Shown here: piece after piece, positions 1 through 7,768 of the stretch
Position numbering within the stretch: position 1 is the stretch's first letter
How the letters are laid out: each line of letters starts with the position of its first letter
Origin: Mariluticola halotolerans
GTDB taxonomy: Bacteria; Pseudomonadota; Alphaproteobacteria; Rhizobiales; Devosiaceae
Direction: 5' to 3'
Assembly: GCF_021611515.1 (NCBI RefSeq)
Contig: NZ_CP090960.1
Coordinates: forward strand, 2,170,001 to 2,234,000
DNA: 64,000 nt
Program-made: the position numbers and the translations under genes
The notes under the pieces: model-generated
Database searches by the model: none
What the model was told of the DNA's origin: nothing
The model's input: the letters and a program-made list of their open reading frames with translations, nothing else

Positions 1-197
1 GTCGCGGAGGGGAAAATCTTGAGCTTGAATTCACCATCGGAGAGCTCTTCAAGCTTCTCGGAAATGGCGGACACACCCATAAAGGTTGTCGAGACCTCAT
101 TGTCCTGCAGGCCAATGGTCAGCTCCCGGGCCTGAACGGCCCCCGTCATCAGCGCCAGGGTGGCAACACCCACCAGCAGTTTGGCATGAATAGTCAT
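1..197 (-). CDS. TRAP transporter substrate-binding protein (DctP family), N-terminal part only
   Basis: Only the first 65 or so codons lie in the window; the gene runs off the left edge. The start is the ATG at 195-197, preceded on the minus strand by a strong GGAGG about seven bases upstream. The N-terminus MTIHAKLLVGVATLALMTG followed by AVQA is a clear Sec signal peptide. The mature part (RELTIGLQDN, then EKLEELSDGEFKLKIFPSA) has the usual opening of periplasmic DctP/SiaP-type solute receptors. It lies 52 bases downstream of the GntR regulator on the same strand, and the divergent operon begins with sialic-acid lyase, so it may bind sialic acid (SiaP-like). The substrate is inferred from context only; the ligand-binding region lies outside the window. 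Confidence 0.7.
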   Translation of the reverse strand, partial: MTIHAKLLVGVATLALMTGAVQARELTIGLQDNEVSTTFMGVSAISEKLEELSDGEFKLKIFPSA

Positions 198-249
198 AGA
201 ATTTTCCTCCGGTTCTTCGTTTGGCTTTGGTTTGCTTCTTTGATGAAGT

Positions 250-984
250 TCAGGAGACAGTGTGCGCGTCCGGCTCGGCCACAAGCGATCTGGGAGCCTT
301 GAGGCGCGAACGATAAGAGCGCTCCAAATGCTGGTCCATGACCTCTGTGGCGGCGGCGGCATCACCATCCAAAATTGCCTGGTATATGCGTCGGTGTTCG
401 TCATAGGACCGGCGGTCATGCGCCGCCCGGTCCGGGGCAACAGGGCGCTGGGAGAGCAGTTCCGAGACAAACATGTCGTGCAGTGTCAACAGAACCGGGT
501 TGGCAACTACCGAGACGAGAATCCGGTGAAATGCATGATCTGTTTCCGAGAATGCATCGGTGCCGATGGCCTGATAGTTCCGCTCCAGCGCCGTTTGCAG
601 CTGCTTGATCTGTATATTGTTGGCCCGCCGCGCGGCCTGGCGGACAGCGCCGGTCTCGATAAACTGGCGCATCTGCTCAAGATGGGCGCTGCTCTCGTCA
701 TCGCCGAGGGTCTCGCGGATGTGATTGCCCGCTCCCCGCAGAATGCCCGCAAGGGAAGGCCTTGCAGCCCGGGGGCGCTTGCCTGCACCCAGAACGGCAA
801 ATCCGCGCATCTGCAATTGGGCCAGCGCTTCGCGCACGGTTGGCCTTGAGGCCTCGAACCGTTCACACAATTCCCGCTCTGTGGGCAGCGGCGCGTCATC
901 GTGTATCACTCCGCCCCGGATTTCCTCAATCAGGGCATCAGCAATCACATCAGAAGCGCGCTTCTGCTTTCCGTCACTCATCAT
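250..984 (-). CDS. FadR-subfamily GntR transcriptional regulator (NanR-like)
   Basis: The 244-aa protein has an N-terminal winged helix (about residues 8-75, with PLPTERELCERFEASRPTV as the recognition region). A C-terminal all-helical FCD ligand-binding domain follows (about 95-225, with the His-rich segment FSETDHAFHRILV). Length and architecture are standard for FadR-type GntR repressors. Two consecutive ATGs (982-984 and 979-981) sit behind AAAGGA; either may be used. The gene is divergent from the N-acetylneuraminate lyase gene and leads into the TRAP binding-protein gene. Operator-like TTGTATTACCA and TTGTCATACCA sequences occur before the lyase and the SDR genes. A role as a NanR-like repressor of sialic-acid genes is inferred from this context. 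Confidence 0.85.
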   Translation of the reverse strand: MMSDGKQKRASDVIADALIEEIRGGVIHDDAPLPTERELCERFEASRPTVREALAQLQMRGFAVLGAGKRPRAARPSLAGILRGAGNHIRETLGDDESSAHLEQMRQFIETGAVRQAARRANNIQIKQLQTALERNYQAIGTDAFSETDHAFHRILVSVVANPVLLTLHDMFVSELLSQRPVAPDRAAHDRRSYDEHRRIYQAILDGDAAAATEVMDQHLERSYRSRLKAPRSLVAEPDAHTVS

Positions 985-1016
985 AGGGTCCTTTCAAAGG
1001 CCTGAAATGCGTGGGC

Positions 1017-1048
1017 GTGTTACCAAACTGCGCATTTTTGTATTACCA
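1017..1048. promoter_or_regulatory. Putative FadR/GntR operator pair upstream of nanA
   Basis: TTGTATTACCA at 1038-1048 fits the FadR-subfamily consensus TNGTNNNACNA exactly. A related GTGTTACCA lies at 1017-1025, so the two GTNTTACCA cores start 23 bp apart, about two helical turns. They sit between the divergent regulator gene and the lyase gene, where a NanR-like dimer would act on both. The sequence match is seen directly; binding is inferred. Confidence 0.5.
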
Positions 1049-1137
1049 TGTGTTTTTGATTGTCAACTCAAAACTTTTGTCTTAAACCAACCGACCAGAG
1101 CAAACACTGCCCCATTGGCAGGCAAAAGGGATTTAGC

Positions 1138-2037
1138 ATGAAAGAGCCATTTTCAGGAATGTATGCAGCGCTGATGAGCGCAATGGATGACGCGGGCAAT
1201 CTGGACCTGAACCGGCAGCGCGACCTGACAGACTATGTGCTCAAGCAGGGGCTGCGGGGATTATATGTTGGCGGCAGCAGCGGCGAATCCGGCCTGCTGG
1301 AAACGGCGGCCCTTTTGGAGCAGCAAGGCGTGGTTGCTGAATGTGCACGGGGCACGGACCACAAGCTGATCGCCCATGTCGGCGTGCCGGCGCTGGCCGA
1401 TTCCATTACCCTTGCAAAAAGCGCCAAAAAGAACGGCTATGATGCCCTTTCGGCCTTGCCGCCCCATTCCTACCCGTTCTCTGACGCGGAAATTTACGGC
1501 TATTATCAAGAGCTTGCCGCGGCCACGGACTTACCCTTGATCGTTTACGAGATACCGTTCCGCACGGGCCGCCCATTGCCGCTCGACCTGCTTGTGCGCA
1601 TCCTCGACCTGCCCAATGTCGCGGGGATCAAGTTCACCTCCAACGATTTGTTCAAGCTCTCGCAATTGCGCCGCCGGCGCCCGGAAAAACTGTACTTTTT
1701 CGGCTCCGACGAGATCTTTCTCGGCGCGGCATCGCTCGGGGCAGATGGCGGCATCGGCACCACATATAATCTGTTCGGCAAGCTTTACGCGGCGCTGTTT
1801 GCCGCCGTGACAGCCAAGGATCTGGCCAGGGCGCAGCCCTTGCAGACGATCTCCCAGGAATATGTTGAAATTCTCATGGAGACCGGCGTGCTGCCCGGCA
1901 TGAAAGCCTCGTTCCGGCTGCTCGGCATTGAATGTGGCCCCACCCGTGCGCCGATGGCCGCCAAGGTGCCGGATGTCGAGGCGCGCCTTAAACCCTTCCT
2001 TGCACGCGACGACGTCAAGCCATGGCTCTCTGTCTGA
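1138..2037 (+). CDS. nanA: N-acetylneuraminate lyase (DapA superfamily)
   Basis: This 300-aa TIM-barrel aldolase cleaves N-acetylneuraminate to N-acetylmannosamine and pyruvate in the cytoplasm. I place the start at the ATG at 1138 because it gives the usual family length and the MKEPFSGMYAALMSAM opening; the frame is open back to 1060. Motifs are GLYVGGSSGES (about 42-52), the Schiff-base partner Tyr137 in IVYEIPFRTG, the catalytic Lys165 in GIKFTSND, and LGADGGIGTTYN, which is more typical of NanA than of DapA. It is the first gene of a plus-strand unit with an SDR and a Gfo/Idh/MocA dehydrogenase. Its product would feed the NanE-NanK fusion encoded at 26984-28525. Confidence 0.85.
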   Translation: MKEPFSGMYAALMSAMDDAGNLDLNRQRDLTDYVLKQGLRGLYVGGSSGESGLLETAALLEQQGVVAECARGTDHKLIAHVGVPALADSITLAKSAKKNGYDALSALPPHSYPFSDAEIYGYYQELAAATDLPLIVYEIPFRTGRPLPLDLLVRILDLPNVAGIKFTSNDLFKLSQLRRRRPEKLYFFGSDEIFLGAASLGADGGIGTTYNLFGKLYAALFAAVTAKDLARAQPLQTISQEYVEILMETGVLPGMKASFRLLGIECGPTRAPMAAKVPDVEARLKPFLARDDVKPWLSV

Positions 2038-2107
2038 TCCGGCGGCTTTAACGGCGCATTTGCGCCGCCAAAGCGCCCCCGGCCCAGGCAATATGAGACC
2101 CCGAAAG

Positions 2108-2139
2108 CGCCCGGCAGCCTTCCGATGCCGGGCGTTTTT
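2108..2139 (+). terminator. Rho-independent terminator after nanA
   Basis: CGCCCGGCA (2108-2116) pairs perfectly with TGCCGGGCG (2126-2134) across a 9-base loop and is followed by a run of T. It lies 70 bases after the lyase stop and before the SDR gene. The SDR therefore probably has its own promoter, consistent with the operator-like site at 2238. Confidence 0.8.
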
Positions 2140-2237
2140 GCATCTGCGGCACGGCTTGGCGGCGCAAATGCGTGATGGGCTCTTTTCAATACCGTGATTT
2201 ACGGCTATCGCATGTAAGGGTTACAAAAATTTTTCTT

Positions 2238-2248
2238 TTGTCATACCA
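2238..2248. promoter_or_regulatory. Putative FadR/GntR operator upstream of the SDR gene
   Basis: TTGTCATACCA matches TNGTNNNACNA exactly and resembles the sites at 1017-1048. It lies 24 bases before the SDR start codon, so a bound repressor could block transcription or initiation. It links the SDR and Gfo/Idh genes to the same regulator as nanA. Binding is inferred. Confidence 0.45.
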
Positions 2249-2271
2249 AATGAATTCTGGAGAATGAGACG

Positions 2272-3078
2272 ATGACCGATCTCCCTGACCTGTTCCGTCT
2301 TGATGGCAAAACCGCGCTGGTGACCGGAGGCGCAAGCTTTCTTGGTTTTGACATTGCATCGGCGCTGGCCGAGGCGGGCTGCGCTGTTTGTGTAACATCA
2401 CGGGATCTGGCGAAAGCCGAGGCGGCGGCCGCCCGGCTGGCGGCGGCCCATGGCGTCAAAACCATTGGCCTTTCCCTCGATGTCCGCGACGATGCCTCGA
2501 TCGCGCGCATGGCTGATCAGGCGGCGGCAGCGCTCGGGGGCATCGATATCCTGGTCAATAATTCCGGCGGCGGTGCGGGCAAAAGCCTCTCGGTGCTGAC
2601 CGCCCGCGATATCGCCGATATCCGCGATGTCATCGACACCAATCTGACCGGCACTATTCTTGTGACCCGCTGCGTGGTGCCCGGCATGATTGCGCGTGGC
2701 ACCGGCAAAATCATCAATCTGGGATCAATCGCCGGACTGGTGGGGCGGGACCGCCGCATTTATGAAGGCGCGGGCATGAAGGGACAGCCGGTCGATTATG
2801 CCGCCGCCAAGGCGGGCATTATCGGGCTGACGCGCGATCTGGCGGGCTGGCTGTCGCCTCAGGGCATTAATGTCAACACGATCTCGCCGGGCGGTTTTGG
2901 TCCGCGCGACCTGCCGGCGGATTTCGTTGCCGGCTATGGCGACAAGACACCGCTTGGGCGCATGGGGCGCGACGGCATGGACATCAAGGGCGCGGCCCTG
3001 TTTCTCGCATCGGCAGCATCGGATTATGTCACCGGGCATAATCTTGTGGTCGATGGTGGTTTCTCGAACTGGAAATGA
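2272..3078 (+). CDS. SDR family NAD(P)-dependent oxidoreductase
   Basis: The 268-aa protein has a classical short-chain dehydrogenase fold. The cofactor motif is TGGASFLGFDIA (about 20-31), with NNSGGGAG (about 92-99), a catalytic Ser region IINLGSIAGLVG (about 145-156), and the YAAAKAG active-site Tyr-Lys (about 175-181). The C-terminal VTGHNLVVDGGFSNWK is typical of the family. The start ATG follows GGAG. It is followed after eight bases by the Gfo/Idh/MocA gene, so the two are probably co-transcribed. The substrate cannot be read from sequence; a sugar or sugar-acid derived from sialic acid is plausible from context. Confidence 0.85.
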   Translation: MTDLPDLFRLDGKTALVTGGASFLGFDIASALAEAGCAVCVTSRDLAKAEAAAARLAAAHGVKTIGLSLDVRDDASIARMADQAAAALGGIDILVNNSGGGAGKSLSVLTARDIADIRDVIDTNLTGTILVTRCVVPGMIARGTGKIINLGSIAGLVGRDRRIYEGAGMKGQPVDYAAAKAGIIGLTRDLAGWLSPQGINVNTISPGGFGPRDLPADFVAGYGDKTPLGRMGRDGMDIKGAALFLASAASDYVTGHNLVVDGGFSNWK

Positions 3079-3085
3079 CACGGCA

Positions 3086-4072
3086 ATGAAGACAATCGGA
3101 CTGGTTGGCCTTGGCTCTATCGGCCGGCGGCATGCGCGCCTCCTCTCGGAACGGGACGACATTGCGTTACACGTAATGGATCTCTCACCGGCGGAAATCG
3201 AGCTGGCGCGCTCTGAATGTGCCGGCCGGATTGCCGGCACGCATGGCACGCTTGAAGACTTGCTGGCGACCGGGCTTGATGCGGTGGTGATTGCCACCCC
3301 GCACCATTTGCATGTGGCGCAGGCCCGTGCAGCTTTGGCGGCGGGTTGTCATGTCCTTTGCGAAAAGCCGGTCAGCCATTCCCCCGAAGAGGCGCGGGTG
3401 CTGGCCGCCGATCCTAACCGGGCAGGCAAAATCCTCAGCTTCGGGTTTCATTTGCATTTTCATCCGGCGCTGCGGCGGCTCAAGCAGATTATTGATACAA
3501 AGGCGTTGGGTGAACTGGTTCATCTCAGTTGCCATGTCGGTTCCTATCAGACGCTGGAATTCTCCCGGTCGCGCTACCAAAAGGACATGTTTGGGGCCCT
3601 TCTGCTCGACTATGTGCATCAGCCGGACCTGATGTTCTGGCTGTCGGGGCAAAAGCCGCTCTCGGTCTATGCAACGGGCGCGCGCGGGGGCCACAAGGCG
3701 CTCTCTTCAGACCCGGACCTGATTTCGATGCTTTACAGTTTCGGCGGCAATTTTTCAGCCCATGTGCACCAGAACTATCTCGAACATCCCGAGGTGCATC
3801 GCTATCACGCCGTGTTTTCGGGCGGATCGGTCCTGATCGATCTGCTGGCGGGCACCTTGCAGCTGCATGATGGCAGCGCCGTTGTCGATGAAGGTTTCAA
3901 GGTGGATCGCGATGCCGTCTACCGGGACGAGCATCAGGCATTTTTCGATGCCATTGCCGGCAAGCGCAATGCGGAAAGCCCGATTGAGGAGGCTGGCATT
4001 TCGCAGGAAGCCCAGGCGGCGGCATTGAGATCGCTTTTAAGCGGCCTGCCCGAAACAATCCCTGCCATTTAA
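3086..4072 (+). CDS. Gfo/Idh/MocA family oxidoreductase
   Basis: I start this 328-aa protein at the ATG at 3086, because MKTIGLVGLGSIGRRHARLL is a proper Rossmann beginning; the frame is open further upstream inside the SDR gene but without coding sense. Residues 1-120 bind NAD(P) (GLGSIG). CEKPVS (about 93-98) is the family EKP motif, and DYVHQPDLM carries the conserved Asp and His of the catalytic domain. It is encoded just behind the SDR in the sialic-acid locus. One known member of this family acting on sialic acids is NanOx/YjhC, which handles 2,7-anhydro-Neu5Ac, so a related role is possible but unproven. Confidence 0.85.
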   Translation: MKTIGLVGLGSIGRRHARLLSERDDIALHVMDLSPAEIELARSECAGRIAGTHGTLEDLLATGLDAVVIATPHHLHVAQARAALAAGCHVLCEKPVSHSPEEARVLAADPNRAGKILSFGFHLHFHPALRRLKQIIDTKALGELVHLSCHVGSYQTLEFSRSRYQKDMFGALLLDYVHQPDLMFWLSGQKPLSVYATGARGGHKALSSDPDLISMLYSFGGNFSAHVHQNYLEHPEVHRYHAVFSGGSVLIDLLAGTLQLHDGSAVVDEGFKVDRDAVYRDEHQAFFDAIAGKRNAESPIEEAGISQEAQAAALRSLLSGLPETIPAI

Positions 4073-4102
4073 GCGGGGCGCGGTTTATGCCGCCCGGCCC
4101 CA

Positions 4103-4136
4103 AAAGCATTTCCCCGACGCGATGCGCCGGGGAAAA
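4103..4136. terminator. Bidirectional terminator between Gfo/Idh and cbiM-like genes
   Basis: TTTCCCCG at 4109-4116 pairs with CGGGGAAA at 4128-4135 in the gap between convergent genes. On the minus strand it is followed by a weak T-rich stretch (TGCTTTT). It probably ends transcription from both sides. Confidence 0.6.
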
Positions 4137-4146
4137 GTTGTTTTGA

Positions 4147-4830
4147 TCAGATGGCTGGCTGAAAGAGCCGTTTGTGGAACAGGCCGGTGCCGGAGAACCG
4201 GTGCAGGGCCTTGGCTCCGGCGAGCACACCGAGATCGACCAAAGGCTCAAGAATGATGACCGTCATATAGGCGGCACCGAATGTGGCGACATTGGCCAGA
4301 TTTTCCGCGCCGAACCCGTGTCCGTAAAGCGCCCAGAAGCCGACCCAGACCACAATGCCACCCTGATAGGACGTCGAGAGAGCAAACGCCTGCGCATAGG
4401 TGACGTCCTTATAGGCGGTTGCTGCCGGGATGATGCGCTTGGCCAGAAGGCTCATGGCATAAAGCGGCACGATCAACGTGGTGACATTCATGCCGTATTG
4501 CGGCAGGTCGAAGGGCGCAAACAGCAGGCCCTGGGCCAGAAGCCCGATGGCCAGCCCCAGCATTGCCGGTCCGGCCCCGAAAATCAGGAACAGGGTCGAG
4601 CCGAGAATCAGATGCACTTCGGAGACCCCGACCGCGTGATGGGGGAAAATCTCGAAGAAGCAGAATACCAGGGCCGATGTGAAAATCGTGCGGATGACAA
4701 GGCCGGACAATCCACCATCCTGACGGATTGCGTCCTTGGCAAGCTTGCCCGCAAGGCCGATTGCCGCCGCGCCTGTTGCGTAGCTGAGGATGATTTTGGC
4801 GCCGTCGACGACGCCGGGTTCGATATGCAT
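4147..4830 (-). CDS. CbiM-like energy-coupling-factor permease (cobalt/corrinoid-related), stand-alone
   Basis: The 227-aa membrane protein begins MHIEPGVVDGAKIILSYATG, the characteristic CbiM N-terminus whose His2 and neighbouring region bind the metal in the family. Hydrophobic segments continue to the C-terminus. I start at the ATG at 4828-4830, which has AAAGGA seven bases upstream; an ATG 24 bases earlier has no good ribosome site. A cobalamin riboswitch (4898-5087) precedes it, so it should respond to B12. CbiN, CbiQ and CbiO genes are not adjacent: the upstream genes are the Sit manganese/iron system and the downstream neighbour is convergent. It is either an orphan S-component or uses a transporter encoded elsewhere. 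Confidence 0.8.
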   Translation of the reverse strand: MHIEPGVVDGAKIILSYATGAAAIGLAGKLAKDAIRQDGGLSGLVIRTIFTSALVFCFFEIFPHHAVGVSEVHLILGSTLFLIFGAGPAMLGLAIGLLAQGLLFAPFDLPQYGMNVTTLIVPLYAMSLLAKRIIPAATAYKDVTYAQAFALSTSYQGGIVVWVGFWALYGHGFGAENLANVATFGAAYMTVIILEPLVDLGVLAGAKALHRFSGTGLFHKRLFQPAI

Positions 4831-4864
4831 TTTCAGTTCCTTTGCTGCACCCATCGTGCATTGC

Positions 4865-4885
4865 GACCAGCGTCAGGCGCTGGTC
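4865..4885 (-). promoter_or_regulatory. Hairpin in the riboswitch expression platform
   Basis: GACCAGCG (4865-4872) and CGCTGGTC (4878-4885) form a perfect 8-bp stem with a 5-base loop, directly between the riboswitch aptamer and the cbiM-like start codon. No T-run follows, so it may work as a rho-dependent or translational switch rather than an intrinsic terminator. The mechanism is inferred. Confidence 0.55.
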
Positions 4886-4897
4886 CGGTTCAGACAC

Positions 4898-5087
4898 GTT
4901 CGGGCAGGTCTCCTGACTCACGCTTCACCGCCTCATTCCGCCTTCCCAGGCGCGTGCCCAGTGGCTTTTTTGGAACAGGCTCAGCGTTCACAGTTGCGAG
5001 GGCAGTCACGGATCGGGCCCCTGTTGGGTCGTCCCTACCGTGTTCCCTTTTAATCCCACAGGCCTTTTGCCGGTGTGGAACCCGAAC
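4898..5087 (-). promoter_or_regulatory. Cobalamin (B12) riboswitch
   Basis: Read on the minus strand, the element has the conserved blocks of the AdoCbl aptamer in order. These are TTAAAAGGGAAC, then GACTGCCCTCGCAACTGT, then GCCACTG with GGGAAGG, and the B12 box AGTCAGGAGACCTGCC at 4903-4918. The closing helix P1 is visible: GTTCGGG (rc of 5081-5087) pairs with CCCGAAC (rc of 4898-4904). It occupies the leader of the CbiM-like gene and should repress it when B12 is abundant. Confidence 0.93.
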
Positions 5088-5163
5088 AGGTTGACGCTAA
5101 CGCCCCTTGGACGCCAACGCAACTTGAATACATGAATGGGTGCACGGATTGCCGCGGTTGTGG

Positions 5164-6006
5164 TCAGGTGCCGGCCCGGCGCGCCTCGACCCGCTGCTGG
5201 GCAATGCCTTGATAGACAAAGACCACGATGAACGTGCCCGACATCAAAAGGACGATGGTGGGAGCGGGGGCGCTGTCGAGGAAGAAACTGAGATAGACCC
5301 CGGCCAGCGCGGCTGCTACCGCGACGACGACGGAAACCACCAGCATGCGCCCGAAGGAACGGGTGATCAGGAAAGCGATGGCGCCGGGGGCGATCAGCAA
5401 GGCGATCGCCAGAATGATCCCGACTGCCTTCAAGGCCCCTACAATGGTCAGGGACAGGATGGCCAGCAGCCCGTAATGCAGCCACCCGACCGGCAGGCCG
5501 ATGGCTTGCGCCTGAGCGGGGTCAAACGCATGCAGCAGCAGGTCGCGCCATTTAAAGATGATCAGACCAGTGACGACCAAAGCGATGAGACCCGTCTCGA
5601 TAATATCGGGACCCCCAATGCCCAGCATGTCACCGAACAGGATATGGTCGAGGTGAATATCGGTCTGGATGGCGACATAGAGCACCAGCCCCAGCCCGAA
5701 CATGCCGGAAAAAACCACGCCCATCACCGTATCCTGCTTGATGCGGCTGTTCTGGGTGAGAAATCCGGTTGAGACCGCGCAGATCATGCCGGCAGCGAAT
5801 GCGCCGATGCCAAGGGGAATACCCGCGATATAGGCGAGCACAATGCCCGGCAAGACCGCATGGGACACCGCGTCCCCCATCAGGGACCAGCCCTTGAGCA
5901 CCAGAAATCCCGAGAGGAGAGCTGCGGGCACAGCGACCAGTGCCGAGATGACAAGCGCGTTGCGCATAAACTCGAACTGGAAGGGCAAAAGGAGCGTGTC
6001 GATCAT
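5164..6006 (-). CDS. sitD: Manganese/iron ABC transporter permease (SitD-like)
   Basis: The 280-aa protein is an ABC-3 family integral membrane subunit with about eight hydrophobic helices. It carries the family segment SGFLVLKGWSLMGDAVSHAVLPG (seen as the GDAVSHAVLPG core, about residues 51-61). It overlaps the upstream permease gene by four bases, so translation is coupled. It is last of a four-gene unit (binding protein, ATPase, two permeases) characteristic of SitABCD, which imports Mn2+ and Fe2+ across the inner membrane. The permease itself does not define the metal; the call relies on the SitA-like receptor. Confidence 0.88.
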   Translation of the reverse strand: MIDTLLLPFQFEFMRNALVISALVAVPAALLSGFLVLKGWSLMGDAVSHAVLPGIVLAYIAGIPLGIGAFAAGMICAVSTGFLTQNSRIKQDTVMGVVFSGMFGLGLVLYVAIQTDIHLDHILFGDMLGIGGPDIIETGLIALVVTGLIIFKWRDLLLHAFDPAQAQAIGLPVGWLHYGLLAILSLTIVGALKAVGIILAIALLIAPGAIAFLITRSFGRMLVVSVVVAVAAALAGVYLSFFLDSAPAPTIVLLMSGTFIVVFVYQGIAQQRVEARRAGT

Positions 6007-6860
6007 TGGCCTGTCTCCAATGCTTTCGCCGCCCGGCGGCGCGCGGCGAGCATGCCGTGCTTGGGGGCGAAGAAGAAGGCGACAAGAAAGATCAGGGTTT
6101 GCAATACAACGATGATGCCGCCGGTCGCGCCATCAAGAAAATAGCTGATATAGGCCCCGAAAAAGCAGGTCAGCGTGCCGATGGTAACACTGATGACCAG
6201 AAGGCGCGGAAACCGGTCGGTCAGCAGATAGGCCGTCGCGCCCGGGGTCACCACCATGGCGATCACCAGAAACGCGCCAACCGTTTGCAATGCGGCAACC
6301 GTGCAGGCGCTGAGCAGGGTGAAGAACATGATCTTGAGCAGGGTGGGGTGAAGGCCGATGGAGCGGGCGTGGTTCTCGTCAAAGAAGGTGACCATCAAAT
6401 CCTTCCATTTGAGCAAAAGGACCGCCAGCGAGACGAAACCGATAATCGCCAATTGCATGATGTCATCGGGCGAAATGGCGAGAATATTGCCCAAAACGAT
6501 AGTCTGGATATTGACCGAGGTTGGCGCGAGGGAGACCATGAACAGGCCCAGCCCGAAAAACGAGGTGAAGATCAGCCCGATTATGGTGTCTTCCTTCAAA
6601 CGGGTGCGCTGGTTGAGAAACAGCATGGCCCCGGCCGCAAGGCCGCCGGAGAGAAAGGCCCCAAGGGAAAACGGCAGGCCCAGCATATAGGCCCCGGCAA
6701 CACCGGGCACGATGGCATGGCTGAGCGCGTCACCAATCAGCGACCAGCCCTTGAGCATGAGATAGGCGGAGAGAAAGGCGCACACAGCGCCAACCAGCGC
6801 GCTGACCCACATGGCATTGAGCATATATTGATAGGTGAACGGCTCGATGAGGACGCTCAT
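6003..6860 (-). CDS. sitC: Manganese/iron ABC transporter permease (SitC-like)
   Basis: The 285-aa ABC-3 family membrane subunit is paralogous to the next permease, sharing the [18 protein letters not shown] segment (about residues 37-54). It overlaps the ATPase gene upstream and the sitD gene downstream by four bases each. The two permeases would form the heterodimeric channel of the Sit transporter in the inner membrane. Normal length for the family; nothing unusual seen. Confidence 0.88.
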   Translation of the reverse strand: MSVLIEPFTYQYMLNAMWVSALVGAVCAFLSAYLMLKGWSLIGDALSHAIVPGVAGAYMLGLPFSLGAFLSGGLAAGAMLFLNQRTRLKEDTIIGLIFTSFFGLGLFMVSLAPTSVNIQTIVLGNILAISPDDIMQLAIIGFVSLAVLLLKWKDLMVTFFDENHARSIGLHPTLLKIMFFTLLSACTVAALQTVGAFLVIAMVVTPGATAYLLTDRFPRLLVISVTIGTLTCFFGAYISYFLDGATGGIIVVLQTLIFLVAFFFAPKHGMLAARRRAAKALETGQ

Positions 6861-7768
6861 TTGGGCTCGCCCGCTTTGGTCTTGCCCGCTTTGGTCTTGC
6901 CCGCGTCATAGACAACAAAGGGCCGCTCGTCATCGGTGAGAACCGTGACCTTGCGGTGATCGTCATCGTCATGCAGATCGGTGCCGCCGAGCACAAAATG
7001 GCGCAGCACGCCGCCAAAGGTTTTTTCCAGATTGTCGTGGGTGAAGATTTCCGCGGTCGGGCCATAGGCGAGAACCGTGTTCTTGACCAGAACCGTGCGG
7101 TCGCAGAATTCGGGCACGCTCCCCAGATTATGGGTGGAGACCAGCATGACCCGGCCTTCGTCCCGCAAGGCTTTCAGCAAGATTATGATGGCTTCTTCGG
7201 TCTTGACGTCAACGCCGGTGAACGGTTCGTCGAGCAGGATCACCTGCCCGTTTTGCGCCAGCGCCCGGGCGAGAAAAACCCGCTTGCGCTGGCCGCCGGA
7301 CAATTCACCGATCTGGCGTTTGCGAAAGCTCGACATGCCGACGCGTTCCAGCGCTTCATCAACGGCATGGCGGTCCGCGTCGCGCGGCATGCGCAGCATG
7401 TTCATGTGGCCATAACGGCCCATCATCACCACATCCTCAACGAGAACGGGAAAGCTCCAGTCCACCTCCTCGGCTTGCGGCACATAGGCGACAATGCTTT
7501 TTTTCAAGGCTTCGGGCACGCTCATGCCCAGCACCGAAATCGAGCCTTTCGCGGTGCGCACAAAGCCCATAATGGCCTTGAACAGGGTCGACTTGCCCGA
7601 GCCGTTGACGCCGACAAGCGCTGTAATTGTACCTGTCGGCGTTTCAAAACTGGCGTCGCGCAGCGCGGTGTGCCCATTGCGGTAGGTGACCGTCACGTCA
7701 TGCACGGCAATCCCCGCGCCTGCGTTTTCAGGCTTTGTGTTCAAAGGCCTGAGGTTGGATGAAGTCAC
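6857..7768 (-). CDS. sitB: Manganese/iron ABC transporter ATP-binding protein (SitB-like)
   Basis: The 303-aa ATPase has Walker [10 protein letters not shown] (about 53-61), the signature LSGGQRKRV (about 155-163), and Walker [13 protein letters not shown] (about 175-186). The start codon is GTG (7766-7768) and overlaps the sitA stop by four bases. The last 40 residues extend past the nucleotide-binding domain and include HDDDDHRK, then the repeated [10 protein letters not shown], visible in DNA as a short direct repeat at about 6865-6900. The HDDDDH stretch could bind metal, but that is speculation. It energises the SitC/SitD channel. Confidence 0.9.
   Translation of the reverse strand: MTSSNLRPLNTKPENAGAGIAVHDVTVTYRNGHTALRDASFETPTGTITALVGVNGSGKSTLFKAIMGFVRTAKGSISVLGMSVPEALKKSIVAYVPQAEEVDWSFPVLVEDVVMMGRYGHMNMLRMPRDADRHAVDEALERVGMSSFRKRQIGELSGGQRKRVFLARALAQNGQVILLDEPFTGVDVKTEEAIIILLKALRDEGRVMLVSTHNLGSVPEFCDRTVLVKNTVLAYGPTAEIFTHDNLEKTFGGVLRHFVLGGTDLHDDDDHRKVTVLTDDERPFVVYDAGKTKAGKTKAGEPK

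Noticed and set aside
1060-1137. Longer nanA reading frame starting at 1060
   Set aside because: The extra 26 codons have no resemblance to the lyase family and cover the operator region.
1138-2037. Dihydrodipicolinate synthase (dapA) as the identity of this gene
   Set aside because: GADGGIGTTYN, the sialic-acid-type spacing of Tyr137 and Lys165, and the context fit NanA better than DapA.
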